DNA from: Rhizobium sp.
Lineage (GTDB): Bacteria; Pseudomonadota; Gammaproteobacteria; Burkholderiales; Thiobacillaceae
Assembly: GCA_019459285.1 (NCBI GenBank)
Contig: JAIBEL010000054.1
Coordinates: forward strand, 1 to 64,000
Length of the DNA: 64,000 nt
Direction: 5' to 3'
This document shows, one piece after another, positions 27,043 to 34,472 of this stretch (positions are counted from its first letter, which is position 1; each line of letters opens with the position of its first letter). The notes below the pieces were generated by a model. That model saw nothing but the letters and a program-made list of their open reading frames with translations, ran no database searches and was not told the DNA's origin. Both the position numbers and the translations under genes were made by a program.

Positions 27043-27219
27043 ATGAAGGTCAAGAATTATTGCGTGTCCCTGGTACTTGCCATCTGCCTCCTCACTCCAG
27101 AAAAAGCCATGGGTGTTCAAGCCGGTGCTGCGCCGGATACTCTCACGCCAGCAAGCCCCAGCCCGCAGGAAAAGCACCCGTCGCGCCAGCAAAAGACACG
27201 CTGTCACGCCAGGCGCTGA
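27043..27219 (+). CDS. Small secreted peptide (58 residues), unknown
   Basis: ATG preceded by a strong GGAGGTG ribosome site at good spacing. Residues 1-27 look like a signal peptide (charged start, VSLVLAICLL core, VQA cleavage-like end). The mature part is Pro/Ser/Gln/Lys-rich and ends in basic residues. Part of its 3' coding region (27121-27149) is duplicated at 26297. Possibly a secreted or periplasmic cargo product; no family recognised. Confidence 0.55.
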   Translation: MKVKNYCVSLVLAICLLTPEKAMGVQAGAAPDTLTPASPSPQEKHPSRQQKTRCHARR

Positions 27220-27277
27220 TTTTTCCTGCTACCACCTCCAAGATGCATAGGCGTCTAGCTTTTTTGTAGTTCCTGTC

Positions 27278-27362
27278 TTTTCCCTTTCGATAAAAAAACC
27301 ACACCGCCCCCCAAGAACAGCGAGGGGGCGGCGCGATTTTTTTACCCCATCGAAAGGGAAAA
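27278..27362. promoter_or_regulatory. Long hairpin after the secretin gene: candidate phage packaging signal
   Basis: Outer arms of 14 bases (27278-27291 and 27349-27362) are perfectly complementary. After a five-base bulge, inner arms of 20 bases pair at 17 positions, closing on a loop of about 12 bases. A similar long hairpin just past gene IV is the packaging signal of Ff phages; here the secretin stop lies 320 bases away in the transcription direction. It could also act as a terminator. Confidence 0.6.
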
Positions 27363-27365
27363 CCC

Positions 27366-27575
27366 ATGAACCACTCTTTAAAAAACCCAGACGCTCATCG
27401 CCGCTTGGCTAGAGGGGCCAACGCCTCTCCTGACGACATCAAGCTACGCAAAGAATTAATTTTTCACATCATGTGCATCAGAAGCGCTGAATTCAGGGAC
27501 ATCAGGCTGACTACCGCTGAAAACTTTGCTCGATGGTGCCTGAACGATCTGGGCGGACTGGCTGGCCGGTGGTGA
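27366..27575 (+). CDS. Hypothetical 69-residue protein
   Basis: ATG with an AAAGGGAA ribosome-like site, but this site is part of the long hairpin's right arm. The product is basic and soluble (KLRKELIFHIMCIRSAEFRDIRLTTAENFARWC). No family recognised. It is antiparallel to the secretin gene and its end covers repeat motif 2, so coding status is uncertain. Confidence 0.35.
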   Translation: MNHSLKNPDAHRRLARGANASPDDIKLRKELIFHIMCIRSAEFRDIRLTTAENFARWCLNDLGGLAGRW

Positions 27576-27681
27576 CTGCAACGCGGTGTGCTTGGGCCAA
27601 GCTTGTCTACAGGCATGGTCTGCCGGTTCGATCGTGCAACGGGCTTGCGCGGCGCATGCGCCGGCAGCGCCCGCCGCCCGA

Positions 27682-28893
27682 TCAAATGCGCTTGGCGGAC
27701 ATCAGGACGAATAGTTCGCTGTCGTCGTTGGCGCTGTTGTTCTGCCGTAGGAGTTTCGGCAGGAAGGAAAGGCCGCTGGAGCCTTCGTTTTGGCTGGACG
27801 ACCTCAGGCCGCCGAAGAGGACGGCGGTGCCGTCTGAGAGGATCGTGGAGCTTTGCAGGCTGCGTTTGGTGAGGGTGGGAGACGACGACACGCCGGTCGT
27901 TGTCTCAGCGAAGCTGCTGACCTCGATGGAGGTGTCTACTTCGATCGCATCGTCGAGGATGTTGGCCAGGGCTTCCATGATGACGCCGGAAGATCGGTAC
28001 TCGATGCTTTGGGTAACGCCCTGGACGGTGCTGGTGGTGCTGGTGAGGACGGGGACGTCCTGGCCGACGACCAGGCGCGATTTCTTGCCATCGACCAGGA
28101 GCAGCCGCGGCGAGGTGTAGATGCTGAATTCGTTGTCGGACTTGAGGGCGGATATGGCCAGCTGGACAGATCCAGAGGCGAAGCGCAGCACGTCGCCCGC
28201 ACCAGGTAGTGCACCCATTGCCAGCGAGAAGGGGCCGAGCTTGTCGATCAGAGCCGAAAAGCCGGTCTTGTGATTCTTGCTCTTCGAGTACTCGATTAGA
28301 AACACCTGCAGTTCGATCGAGGGCGTCGGCACATCGAGGACGGCAAGCAACCGGCGCAGATCCTTGATCTCGGATTCAGTGCCTTTGAAGATGATGCGAT
28401 CGGTGCGGTTTTCGAGGCGGGCCGTTGCGCTGGTCGGCGCGTATTCGCCGGTGACCGGGGCGACGTTGGGCAGGCCCTGGGCGGCCTGGGTGACACCAGG
28501 GTAAAGGTGGCGGATCTCGTCTACCAGGTACTGCGAGGTACGCGACTTGGGTCGATAGACAAACACGTCCTGTTTAACAGCCGCAGCCGTGCCGGCGAGC
28601 TTGCGGACGGTGTACAGGCCTTCTTCTCTGACCAGCTCGTAACCGTAGCCGCGCAGGATCTCGGTCAAGTTCGTACGCAGCTGGTCAGGCGTGCCTGCGA
28701 TCGACAGGCTGACGCGACGTTCGTCCTTGATCAACTCGTCAGGCAGGCTATAGGCCGCCTGGTTGATTTCGGCGAAGTAGAGGCGCACGACGTTCGAGAT
28801 CGGGGCGTTGTCGAGTTTGATGCTCTCGGCCAAGGCCTGCGAAGCGATGTTGACGGTAAGGAGGAAGAGGAAGAGCAGGAAGGTATTTTTCAT
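27682..28893 (-). CDS. Phage secretin (pIV-like outer-membrane export channel)
   Basis: A 403-residue protein with a signal peptide (1-22), N-terminal N0/N1-type domains (PDQLRTNLTEILRGYGYELV; residues 150-190 with RLENRTDRIIFKG) and a C-terminal secretin domain (SPRLLLVDGKKSRLVVGQDVPV, then SDGTAVLFGGL). It would form the ring through which virions leave. Its start overlaps the zot stop (ATGA). Carrying its own secretin means the phage need not borrow a host channel. Confidence 0.92.
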   Translation of the reverse strand: MKNTFLLFLFLLTVNIASQALAESIKLDNAPISNVVRLYFAEINQAAYSLPDELIKDERRVSLSIAGTPDQLRTNLTEILRGYGYELVREEGLYTVRKLAGTAAAVKQDVFVYRPKSRTSQYLVDEIRHLYPGVTQAAQGLPNVAPVTGEYAPTSATARLENRTDRIIFKGTESEIKDLRRLLAVLDVPTPSIELQVFLIEYSKSKNHKTGFSALIDKLGPFSLAMGALPGAGDVLRFASGSVQLAISALKSDNEFSIYTSPRLLLVDGKKSRLVVGQDVPVLTSTTSTVQGVTQSIEYRSSGVIMEALANILDDAIEVDTSIEVSSFAETTTGVSSSPTLTKRSLQSSTILSDGTAVLFGGLRSSSQNEGSSGLSFLPKLLRQNNSANDDSELFVLMSAKRI

Positions 28894-29948
28894 TTGCTGA
28901 GATAGGCAGGGAAAGCCTTGTATTCGTCCTGTGTGACCGCTGAGACGCCACGCGAACGCACCATGGAAGGACTGACGATGCGCAGCCCTTCCGGGCCGCT
29001 CAGAACGACCCATTTGTCATTCCCGATCGTGACCGATCCGGCGATCGACACGCCGGAGGAAGGCATCGAGGTAGGCGCGGGAGCTGCACCAGGTGCGACT
29101 GATGACACGGCAGCCGGTGCACCTGGTGCGGTGGGTGCCGTGGTTGCGGCCGAGGCATTCTTTGCCCCTTTCGGTGCTACCCGCTCAGGGTTGAAAAAGT
29201 CCGACAGCTGCCAAACCGCCAAACCGATGAATAACACCGCCACCACCAACGGCAGGACGAAAGCCCCTGACTTGAAAACGTTCTGACGCTGATCGACAAC
29301 CTTTTCTATGCCGGTGCCGGAATCGCTCGCATAGGACTTGTAGAGCGGAAAGATGCGCTTGTCGTAGTTACGAGTTGACCAGCTGGTGAGCTTCGTTTTG
29401 TAGAGCTTCCCGCCTTCATAGACCTCGATGCGGTAACGCTTGGAGAGCCCCAAGGTTTTTAGCTTCGTGAACAGCAAAGACATTTCAATCACGTTCTTGA
29501 GCAGCTTGTGAATGTCGGTGATGTCCTGCGTCATGATGACCAAATCACACGATGCGCCTTTGTCGTTCACGCACTGGCGATGCTCACGAAAAAAAGACAT
29601 GTGCGACTTAACGCATTTGCTGTCGGTGCCCCACGGACGCCAAGCCTCGTCGATTGCGACAAGGTTTCCCGGCTGAACGATCGTTTTTTCTGTGACGACG
29701 AATTTCTGATCGACGAACTTCGGAAAGAAGTCGTCAGACTCGATCTCGTCATTCTTGACCGTGCGAATTTTTCCGAACTCGCGGCCCTCGTCAGGCTTCT
29801 TCAAGTGCTGGCAGATCAGGTCGTAATTCAGGCCGCGAACGTTCGTCACAACATCCCGGCCGGATTTGATCGCCGGGAGGACGACGTTCAAAACGACTTC
29901 GTAGGTTTTGCCCGATCCCATCAGGCCGGTATAGGCGTTGATCGCCAT
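28890..29948 (-). CDS. zot: Zot-family phage assembly ATPase (pI-like)
   Basis: A 352-residue protein with Walker A TGLMGSGKT (residues 7-15), Walker B LVAIDEAW (96-103) and one membrane helix at about 228-247, followed by a Pro/Ala-rich periplasmic tail. This is the layout of pI/Zot, the inner-membrane motor of filamentous phage assembly. It overlaps the secretin gene at its end and lies one base behind the DUF2523 gene. Confidence 0.95.
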   Translation of the reverse strand: MAINAYTGLMGSGKTYEVVLNVVLPAIKSGRDVVTNVRGLNYDLICQHLKKPDEGREFGKIRTVKNDEIESDDFFPKFVDQKFVVTEKTIVQPGNLVAIDEAWRPWGTDSKCVKSHMSFFREHRQCVNDKGASCDLVIMTQDITDIHKLLKNVIEMSLLFTKLKTLGLSKRYRIEVYEGGKLYKTKLTSWSTRNYDKRIFPLYKSYASDSGTGIEKVVDQRQNVFKSGAFVLPLVVAVLFIGLAVWQLSDFFNPERVAPKGAKNASAATTAPTAPGAPAAVSSVAPGAAPAPTSMPSSGVSIAGSVTIGNDKWVVLSGPEGLRIVSPSMVRSRGVSAVTQDEYKAFPAYLSK

Positions 29949-29949
29949 A

Positions 29950-30237
29950 TCAGCCGACGAACGGAAGGCGGCGAATCAGGAAACGCGTCGTCATGGCGCC
30001 GAGCATCAACGGTATGCCGATATCGATACGAGCCAGATCGAGGAAGTACCACAGCAGCGGCGGGAATTGCCCCATCGCAGACGACACAGCGGATGTACTC
30101 GGGACATAAGCCACCAGCGCGGTAATGAGTTCAAGCGCCAGGTACCACGCCGCGAACATGATTCCGAACTTGACGATGATGCCCCGAAAAGCGAATCCCA
30201 GAGCGACATTGACAGCAGAGAGCAGGATTCCAAACAT
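29950..30237 (-). CDS. DUF2523 minor coat protein (pVI-like)
   Basis: A 95-residue, very hydrophobic protein with about three membrane segments. Its position between the pIII-like and Zot genes and its length match DUF2523, the likely counterpart of Ff pVI at the virion end. One base separates it from the genes on either side. Confidence 0.82.
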   Translation of the reverse strand: MFGILLSAVNVALGFAFRGIIVKFGIMFAAWYLALELITALVAYVPSTSAVSSAMGQFPPLLWYFLDLARIDIGIPLMLGAMTTRFLIRRLPFVG

Positions 30238-30238
30238 C

Positions 30239-31786
30239 TCAAGCCCTCAACACGAAGACAAGGGCAGAGACGCCCCAAATTGCCGTAAAGAGCGTCGACA
30301 ACAGCGCACGCTTACCCTCAATCAGATCACACGCGCTCGTCATCGTGACTTGAGTCCCGAAGAAATCGAATGAAGGCATCGAGCACTCGGCCGCATGACT
30401 CGGAATCTGGAAGGCCGAGAACGAAGGCATCAAGCCCATCACGTGTGAAACAATGGTCGACCCGGTTGGCGCTGCCTCAAGGTCGGGTGCCGGCGTTACG
30501 GGATTGGGGCCGAGATCGACAACAGTTGTCGAGGGCTGGTCTGCCGGTTGTTCCACAGGCTGCGCTGCAGGATCGAGTTGAGGGACGGTCTGGCCTGATG
30601 CAACCGTGAGCGTTAGCAGATCGGCGACGGTCGGCCACGGGTAGAGGCCTGCTGCGATGTCGTTCATCACGTCTTGTGCCGTGACAGGGTTGTTCACGTC
30701 ATAGGGTGCGCCCTGGTAGTCGGGCTGTTGCGCGGCCTGCTGCCAGATCTTGTTTGCGATCGCTGCGAGTAGTTCGGGATCGGCACGAGACGACAGATCG
30801 GAATTCGTCAACGTGGCAGCAGCGTCATTGACCTGGTAGGCCTTGGCCGGATCGACGAAAGCCGGGTTGTTGAAAATCGTATACGTGAAGGTGACAACGT
30901 TAGTCGGATAAACGATAGAGCCGCCGGACGCGGTGGAATCCTTTTTATAGTTCACCGTCTTTTGTTCGGCGTATGAATACTGAAGCCCTTGGGGGCAGGT
31001 GTACGGGTTGATGCTGCACGAAATCTTGGTCGGTCCTGAAGCGCCGAAGTTGACGATCGATTGCAGGGTGTACGTGGCATACGCATCGGTTCCGTTGTAA
31101 TCGCGGATGACGACATAGGCATATTGGTTGTAGGCCATGTCGCGGACGGCTTGCTGCGATGCGCCGCACACCGTAGCGGTTTTGTAGGAGGCCAGAGACG
31201 CATCGAGGCTTGTCATCGGGGCCGGATACTGAAACGACATCGAAACCGACGCGCAAATCGGCATATCCGAGGGATACATAATTGCATTCCCTACACCCGG
31301 ATTCGAATAGTCATTCGGAAGCTCAGGCAGCGCGACAACTTCGGTTTGCGGTTGAGTGGGCGGCGCCGGAGAGGCAGTGACGTAGGTGCCGGCAGGCGCA
31401 AGCGTGATCTGTGAATTCGGTTGGGCCTTCCAGGTCTTCGAGCCCATCGTGAAGTCATAGATTTCATAAGCTGCACCGAGGCCGAGAGCCACGGAGAGCC
31501 AGACAGGGGCGGTGCCGATGGCGGCTACAGTCGAGGCAACCGATCCGGCAACGATAGCACCGCCAACAACGGCTTGCGATCCTGCAAGCGTGTATGCGTA
31601 GAGCGGGTCGGAAGGCTGTAGACCGAGCTTGCCGAGCTTCGCGGCAATGCTCGATGCAACAGCTTTGTTTACGTAGCCATTGAAGGGGCGGACTAATTGC
31701 GCCACTTGTGCCTGCGCTTCTGTTTCGACATACACAAGGGCCGATACCGAGGCGAGAAGAAAGAACACAGCAAGAATGCGATTCAT
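30239..31786 (-). CDS. Phage adsorption protein (pIII/TspB-like)
   Basis: A 515-residue protein with a signal peptide ending near AQAQ (residue 28), hydrophobic Ala/Gly-rich segments (65-110), a cysteine-containing middle domain, a Pro/Gln-rich linker (about 400-445) and a C-terminal membrane anchor (LSTLFTAIWGVSALVFVLRA). This layout and gene position fit the receptor-binding pIII, of TspB-like type. The linker of Pro, Gln and Thr resembles the flexible linkers of Ff pIII. It starts within the stop of the 29-residue gene. Confidence 0.82.
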   Translation of the reverse strand: MNRILAVFFLLASVSALVYVETEAQAQVAQLVRPFNGYVNKAVASSIAAKLGKLGLQPSDPLYAYTLAGSQAVVGGAIVAGSVASTVAAIGTAPVWLSVALGLGAAYEIYDFTMGSKTWKAQPNSQITLAPAGTYVTASPAPPTQPQTEVVALPELPNDYSNPGVGNAIMYPSDMPICASVSMSFQYPAPMTSLDASLASYKTATVCGASQQAVRDMAYNQYAYVVIRDYNGTDAYATYTLQSIVNFGASGPTKISCSINPYTCPQGLQYSYAEQKTVNYKKDSTASGGSIVYPTNVVTFTYTIFNNPAFVDPAKAYQVNDAAATLTNSDLSSRADPELLAAIANKIWQQAAQQPDYQGAPYDVNNPVTAQDVMNDIAAGLYPWPTVADLLTLTVASGQTVPQLDPAAQPVEQPADQPSTTVVDLGPNPVTPAPDLEAAPTGSTIVSHVMGLMPSFSAFQIPSHAAECSMPSFDFFGTQVTMTSACDLIEGKRALLSTLFTAIWGVSALVFVLRA

Positions 31787-31872
31787 CCGTTCACTCCCAA
31801 TACAAAAGCCCAGGCACCGACGATGCCGAAAAAGAAAAACAGGAGGTAGAGAAAGGTCTCAGCGTCAAGCAT
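31783..31872 (-). CDS. 29-residue minor coat peptide (pVII/pIX-like)
   Basis: A tiny frame with a GGAG ribosome site six bases before the ATG and an ATGA overlap with the pIII-like gene. The peptide is one hydrophobic helix with a short acidic start (MLDAETFLYLL, then FFFFGIVGAWAFVLGVNG). Size, composition and position between major coat and pIII match Ff pVII/pIX, which cap the virion. Confidence 0.75.
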   Translation of the reverse strand: MLDAETFLYLLFFFFGIVGAWAFVLGVNG

Positions 31873-31885
31873 GGCAACTCCAGTC

Positions 31886-31901
31886 GGGGGGCGTCCCCCC
31901 C
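31886..31901 (-). terminator. GC hairpin behind the major coat gene
   Basis: Six G and six C bases face each other around a three-base loop. It lies 12 bases past the coat stop. In Ff phages a terminator in this very place lowers expression of the genes after the coat protein; no T-run is seen here, so a partial block or mRNA end protection is likely (inference). Confidence 0.5.
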
Positions 31902-31913
31902 GGCCATAATTAA

Positions 31914-32198
31914 TTAACGACCCCGGAAGAAACCAACGATCGTTTTGCCGCCGCTGATCAGCAGGTAAAGGCCCATCAGCGCAGCCAAAGCTACCAGCGC
32001 GGCTGCTTGCACGGTCGAAAGGTCGATTGCGGTGGTCAGAGACGTGAAGTCCGGCGGAACGGCCATCGCTTCACCTGTGGCGACCATCACGCCGGTAGCG
32101 ACGGCAACGATCTTGCCGGTCGCGTTGTCGAAAACGGCATAGGCGTCGCGGCCGATTTTCTTGACGGTCTGAACTGCGGAGTTGATCGAAATTTTCAT
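31914..32198 (-). CDS. Major coat protein (pVIII-like)
   Basis: A 94-residue precursor. A long leader (1-46, ending GEAMA) precedes a mature protein of about 48 residues with an acidic/polar start (VPPDFTSLTTAIDL), a membrane helix (about 62-81) and a basic end (GGKTIVGFFRGR) that would contact DNA. This charge pattern is the hallmark of filamentous phage coat proteins. A strong AAAAGGGG site lies upstream. Confidence 0.9.
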   Translation of the reverse strand: MKISINSAVQTVKKIGRDAYAVFDNATGKIVAVATGVMVATGEAMAVPPDFTSLTTAIDLSTVQAAALVALAALMGLYLLISGGKTIVGFFRGR

Positions 32199-32220
32199 GG
32201 TAAATACCCCTTTTAAATAA

Positions 32221-32237
32221 GCCTGAAACCGTCAGGC
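32221..32237 (-). terminator. Small hairpin before the coat gene
   Basis: Six-base perfect arms around a five-base loop, followed leftward by TTATTT. It could end the Rep-side transcript or mark an mRNA processing site that gives the coat gene its own message. Confidence 0.4.
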
Positions 32238-32260
32238 AGCGGATGCGGCAACATGCCGAA

Positions 32261-32689
32261 TTACTTACGAGGCCGGAAAATATCTATGATTGAACCGGCG
32301 CTACGGCCGAAGAGATACAGCGCAACAACAACCGAAAAAGAGAAAGCCCAGAGCGCACCCAGTACGGTGTAATCGAAGTCGGCAGGAAGGCCGGTTTGGG
32401 TTGTTGAACCAGGTGCAGGAGCCGTCTCAACCGTGCAGGTATTGAAATCGAAAGTGGGGTTGGGCAACTCGACAGGCGCATAGTCGGTACACGTCGAGAC
32501 TCCACACACTTTCCGGGTCAAATACCAGGAGGAGCCCGCTTTCATATTCACGCTGACAAGCTGATAGGGAACGCTCCCATCGCTACCGTATGCACCCGCA
32601 TATATGGGTGGCGCGGCGTTGAAATGGGCGTCCACTGCCGCTTGCTGAGTTGGCCAACAACGACCTTCAGAGAAAAAACCGATGGTCAT
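32261..32689 (-). CDS. Inovirus membrane protein with a coat-like C-terminus
   Basis: A 142-residue protein. The N-terminal 100 residues hold three to four cysteines (GRCWP, KVCGVSTC, NTCTV) and no signal peptide. Residues 108-128 form a membrane helix followed by a basic end (GSIIDIFRPRK) like that of the major coat. Its start overlaps the preceding micro-gene (ATGA). Proteins of this kind are frequent before the coat gene in betaproteobacterial inoviruses, but no function is established. Confidence 0.7.
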   Translation of the reverse strand: MTIGFFSEGRCWPTQQAAVDAHFNAAPPIYAGAYGSDGSVPYQLVSVNMKAGSSWYLTRKVCGVSTCTDYAPVELPNPTFDFNTCTVETAPAPGSTTQTGLPADFDYTVLGALWAFSFSVVVALYLFGRSAGSIIDIFRPRK

Positions 32690-32844
32690 GCGTGCACCCC
32701 GAACAGGTCTTTTTGGCGCGTCAGATAGTCACGCTTCTGCACTTTGGCCAGGCGCATGAGGCGCGCTTGCTCGATGAGGCGCGGTGAGGCTTTGGGCTTC
32801 ATGGCCTTGGCCCATTTGCGGACGTAAAGGGGGTGGCCGTACAT
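32686..32844 (-). CDS. 52-residue basic protein (micro-gene B)
   Basis: Starts at an ATG sharing one base with the stop of micro-gene A (TGATG) and ends in an ATGA overlap with the 142-residue gene. The product is strongly basic (MYGHPLYVRKWAKAMKPKAS, then RLAKVQKRDYLTRQKD) and helical, with no membrane segment; it could bind nucleic acid. The double overlap argues for translation by coupling. Confidence 0.6.
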   Translation of the reverse strand: MYGHPLYVRKWAKAMKPKASPRLIEQARLMRLAKVQKRDYLTRQKDLFGVHA

Positions 32845-32966
32845 CAAGAACGATCCATAACCACAAAAGACCGAACCCGTCGCGATCCGAGTTCACAAAA
32901 CTCCGTATAGAACGAGCGACAGCCAAAAGGCCAGAACAAAAATCGCACCTCGTGAAAGTCACGCAT
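32844..32966 (-). CDS. 40-residue protein (micro-gene A)
   Basis: ATG shares one base with the Rep stop (TGATG) and its stop shares one with micro-gene B. The product is aromatic and basic (VRFLFWPFGCRSFYTEF). Other frames in this stretch encode a hydrophobic run but lack a usual start, so this frame is chosen on coupling alone. Confidence 0.4.
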   Translation of the reverse strand: MRDFHEVRFLFWPFGCRSFYTEFCELGSRRVRSFVVMDRS

Positions 32967-33979
32967 CACGCGGCCCTCGCTTCAAGGTCGTACCAGTCTG
33001 GCACTGCAAGCGGTTCGAGTTCGATGAAGCGAACCTTGACCGGGAAACGCTCGATGTTACGAGACGCGAGAATATCGATCCCGCATTCGCGCAGTACCTT
33101 TGCATGGCGGTACAAGGTGCGCTCGGAAGCCATCTGCTTCATGTCCTGGCCGGCTAACCACGCCGCCGCATAGACGCGGCTTTTCTTCGGCACGGCGTCA
33201 AGAATGTCCTCATCGCAGGAACGATCCGCACGTTTGAATGGCTCGATCTGCTGTTCGTACAGCTCTTCCAGTTTTGCATCGGTGATGTTGGCCAGGTCAT
33301 TCAAGCCGAGCTCCGAAAGCAAGCGTTTTTTAAGTTCGATTTCCACGCGTACTACTCCTTGATCCTTGAGCCACGACACCAGCTCGTCGTTTGAATCGGC
33401 ACCGTGCTTAATCATTTCCAGGTGCTTGATGTAGGCTTTCAGCATGTGGCGCGTGTTGGCCCACCAGACCGATTCGTCGCCTGACTGTCCGCGTTTCATG
33501 CGTGCGATGCTTCGAGCACCAAGCCATCGGATGAAAGCGCGGGCTGAACTTTCCGAGCCTGTTTTGTAATTCCGGGTAATGTCCAAACGCGATATGACGC
33601 AACCCCGCCGGGAGTGTGGAAGCGCGAAGGGGCCAGGCGTTGACCGGTCAGAAGTTGCAGCTGTGAATGGTGGGAGGCCAAGCTCCACCAGTATTCGGTT
33701 ACAAGCCTCGATCGTCCCTTGTAGTCCGAAGTTAAAAACGTTGTCTTTGCGAGAAAACCGCCCCGCGTTGCCACTGAGGGAAACACGGAAACCATCACAT
33801 CCAACACGAACGCTTGTGTCATGGCTTCCGTTAAAGCGCGTGGACTGGTTGCGTTCAAAAACTGGCGCACCATCGGCGGAATAGTGGACGGTGACACCCC
33901 CTGTGAGGATGGGTAAACCCCCGTCCGGATGATGTTGAGAAGCGGTGATCCAATCAATGAAGAGCGAGCCATTCGACAC
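32966..33979 (-). CDS. Phage replication initiation protein (Phage_CRI/gene II type)
   Basis: A 337-residue protein matching the RstA/gene II-X family: N-terminal GSLFIDWITASQHHP, central SRLDITRNYKTGS and the helical GVVRVEIELKKRLLSELGL segment. Such proteins nick the double-stranded phage origin and start rolling-circle synthesis. It follows the ssDNA-binding gene by 66 bases, an arrangement seen in several inoviruses. Confidence 0.88.
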   Translation of the reverse strand: MSNGSLFIDWITASQHHPDGGLPILTGGVTVHYSADGAPVFERNQSTRFNGSHDTSVRVGCDGFRVSLSGNAGRFSRKDNVFNFGLQGTIEACNRILVELGLPPFTAATSDRSTPGPFALPHSRRGCVISRLDITRNYKTGSESSARAFIRWLGARSIARMKRGQSGDESVWWANTRHMLKAYIKHLEMIKHGADSNDELVSWLKDQGVVRVEIELKKRLLSELGLNDLANITDAKLEELYEQQIEPFKRADRSCDEDILDAVPKKSRVYAAAWLAGQDMKQMASERTLYRHAKVLRECGIDILASRNIERFPVKVRFIELEPLAVPDWYDLEARAA

Positions 33980-34045
33980 CCCTGTTCTCCCTTGTCACTG
34001 ACAAATTGGCAGTGAACGGACTAGTGTTACTAGCCGTTCCACCCC

Positions 34046-34348
34046 TCAAGCCGACTTGGCAACCGACAAAGCCGGGACCAGTCCGACCACGTAACTTTCG
34101 AATTTGCCCATGCGCGCACGCTGGCCGATTTCGAGATCGACGACAGCGGGGAATTGGATCTTGTTGAATTGCTCGATGCAGGCAGAGTCGAGGGGCATTT
34201 CGGTGACTTCGAAGCCATAACCCATGGCGGTCACTTTTTCGTTCTGGAAGGATTCGATCTTGGTCTGGATGAGGGCTGCGGACATGTCCCAGGGGTTGCC
34301 ATCCTTGATGCCCTTGAGAACCTTTACGCCGAGAACTTGCATTTTCAT
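34046..34348 (-). CDS. Phage ssDNA-binding protein (DUF1293, pV-like)
   Basis: A 100-residue protein: MKMQVLGVKVLKGIKDGNPWDMS followed by a beta-rich domain and PAVVDLEIGQRARMGKFESYVVGL. This fits DUF1293, the single-strand binding protein of several inoviruses, which coats new phage DNA before coat exchange. First gene of the leftward transcript, facing the immunity operators. Confidence 0.82.
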   Translation of the reverse strand: MKMQVLGVKVLKGIKDGNPWDMSAALIQTKIESFQNEKVTAMGYGFEVTEMPLDSACIEQFNKIQFPAVVDLEIGQRARMGKFESYVVGLVPALSVAKSA

Positions 34349-34390
34349 GGTAGTTTCCTTGTCGGTTGGGAAGAGTGCCTAAGAAGTAGG

Positions 34391-34438
34391 CAATCAATGT
34401 TCTCCGGGGATAACATTGATTGTCAACACGAGAAAACA
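34391..34438. promoter_or_regulatory. Immunity region: 32-bp palindrome and second operator-like site
   Basis: Bases 34391-34405 and 34408-34422 form a palindrome with one mismatch per arm. A weaker site sharing the TGT-N12-ACA frame of the first (34398-34415) follows at 34421-34438. TTGTCA at 34420-34425 and TCTAAT at 34441-34446 could be the rightward promoter. The site lies between the divergent ssDNA-binding and HTH genes, as expected for an RstR-like switch. Confidence 0.7.
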
Positions 34439-34472
34439 TCTCTAATGTGAACGTTGAAAGGAGAGCCAGAAA

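Larger units (their letters stand above)
27121..27591. repeat. Two-part repeat, copy 2
   Basis: Partner of 26297-26426. The two motifs (27121-27149 and 27566-27591) flank the long hairpin and the 69-residue frame, with 416 bases between them here against 75 in copy 1. Confidence 0.6.

Noticed and set aside
32729..32962. 77-codon open frame on the minus strand beside Rep
   Set aside because: Its second half is Pro/His/Ala-rich shadow of the basic micro-gene B; stop-start overlaps favour the two micro-genes, although a hydrophobic run in the region leaves some doubt.
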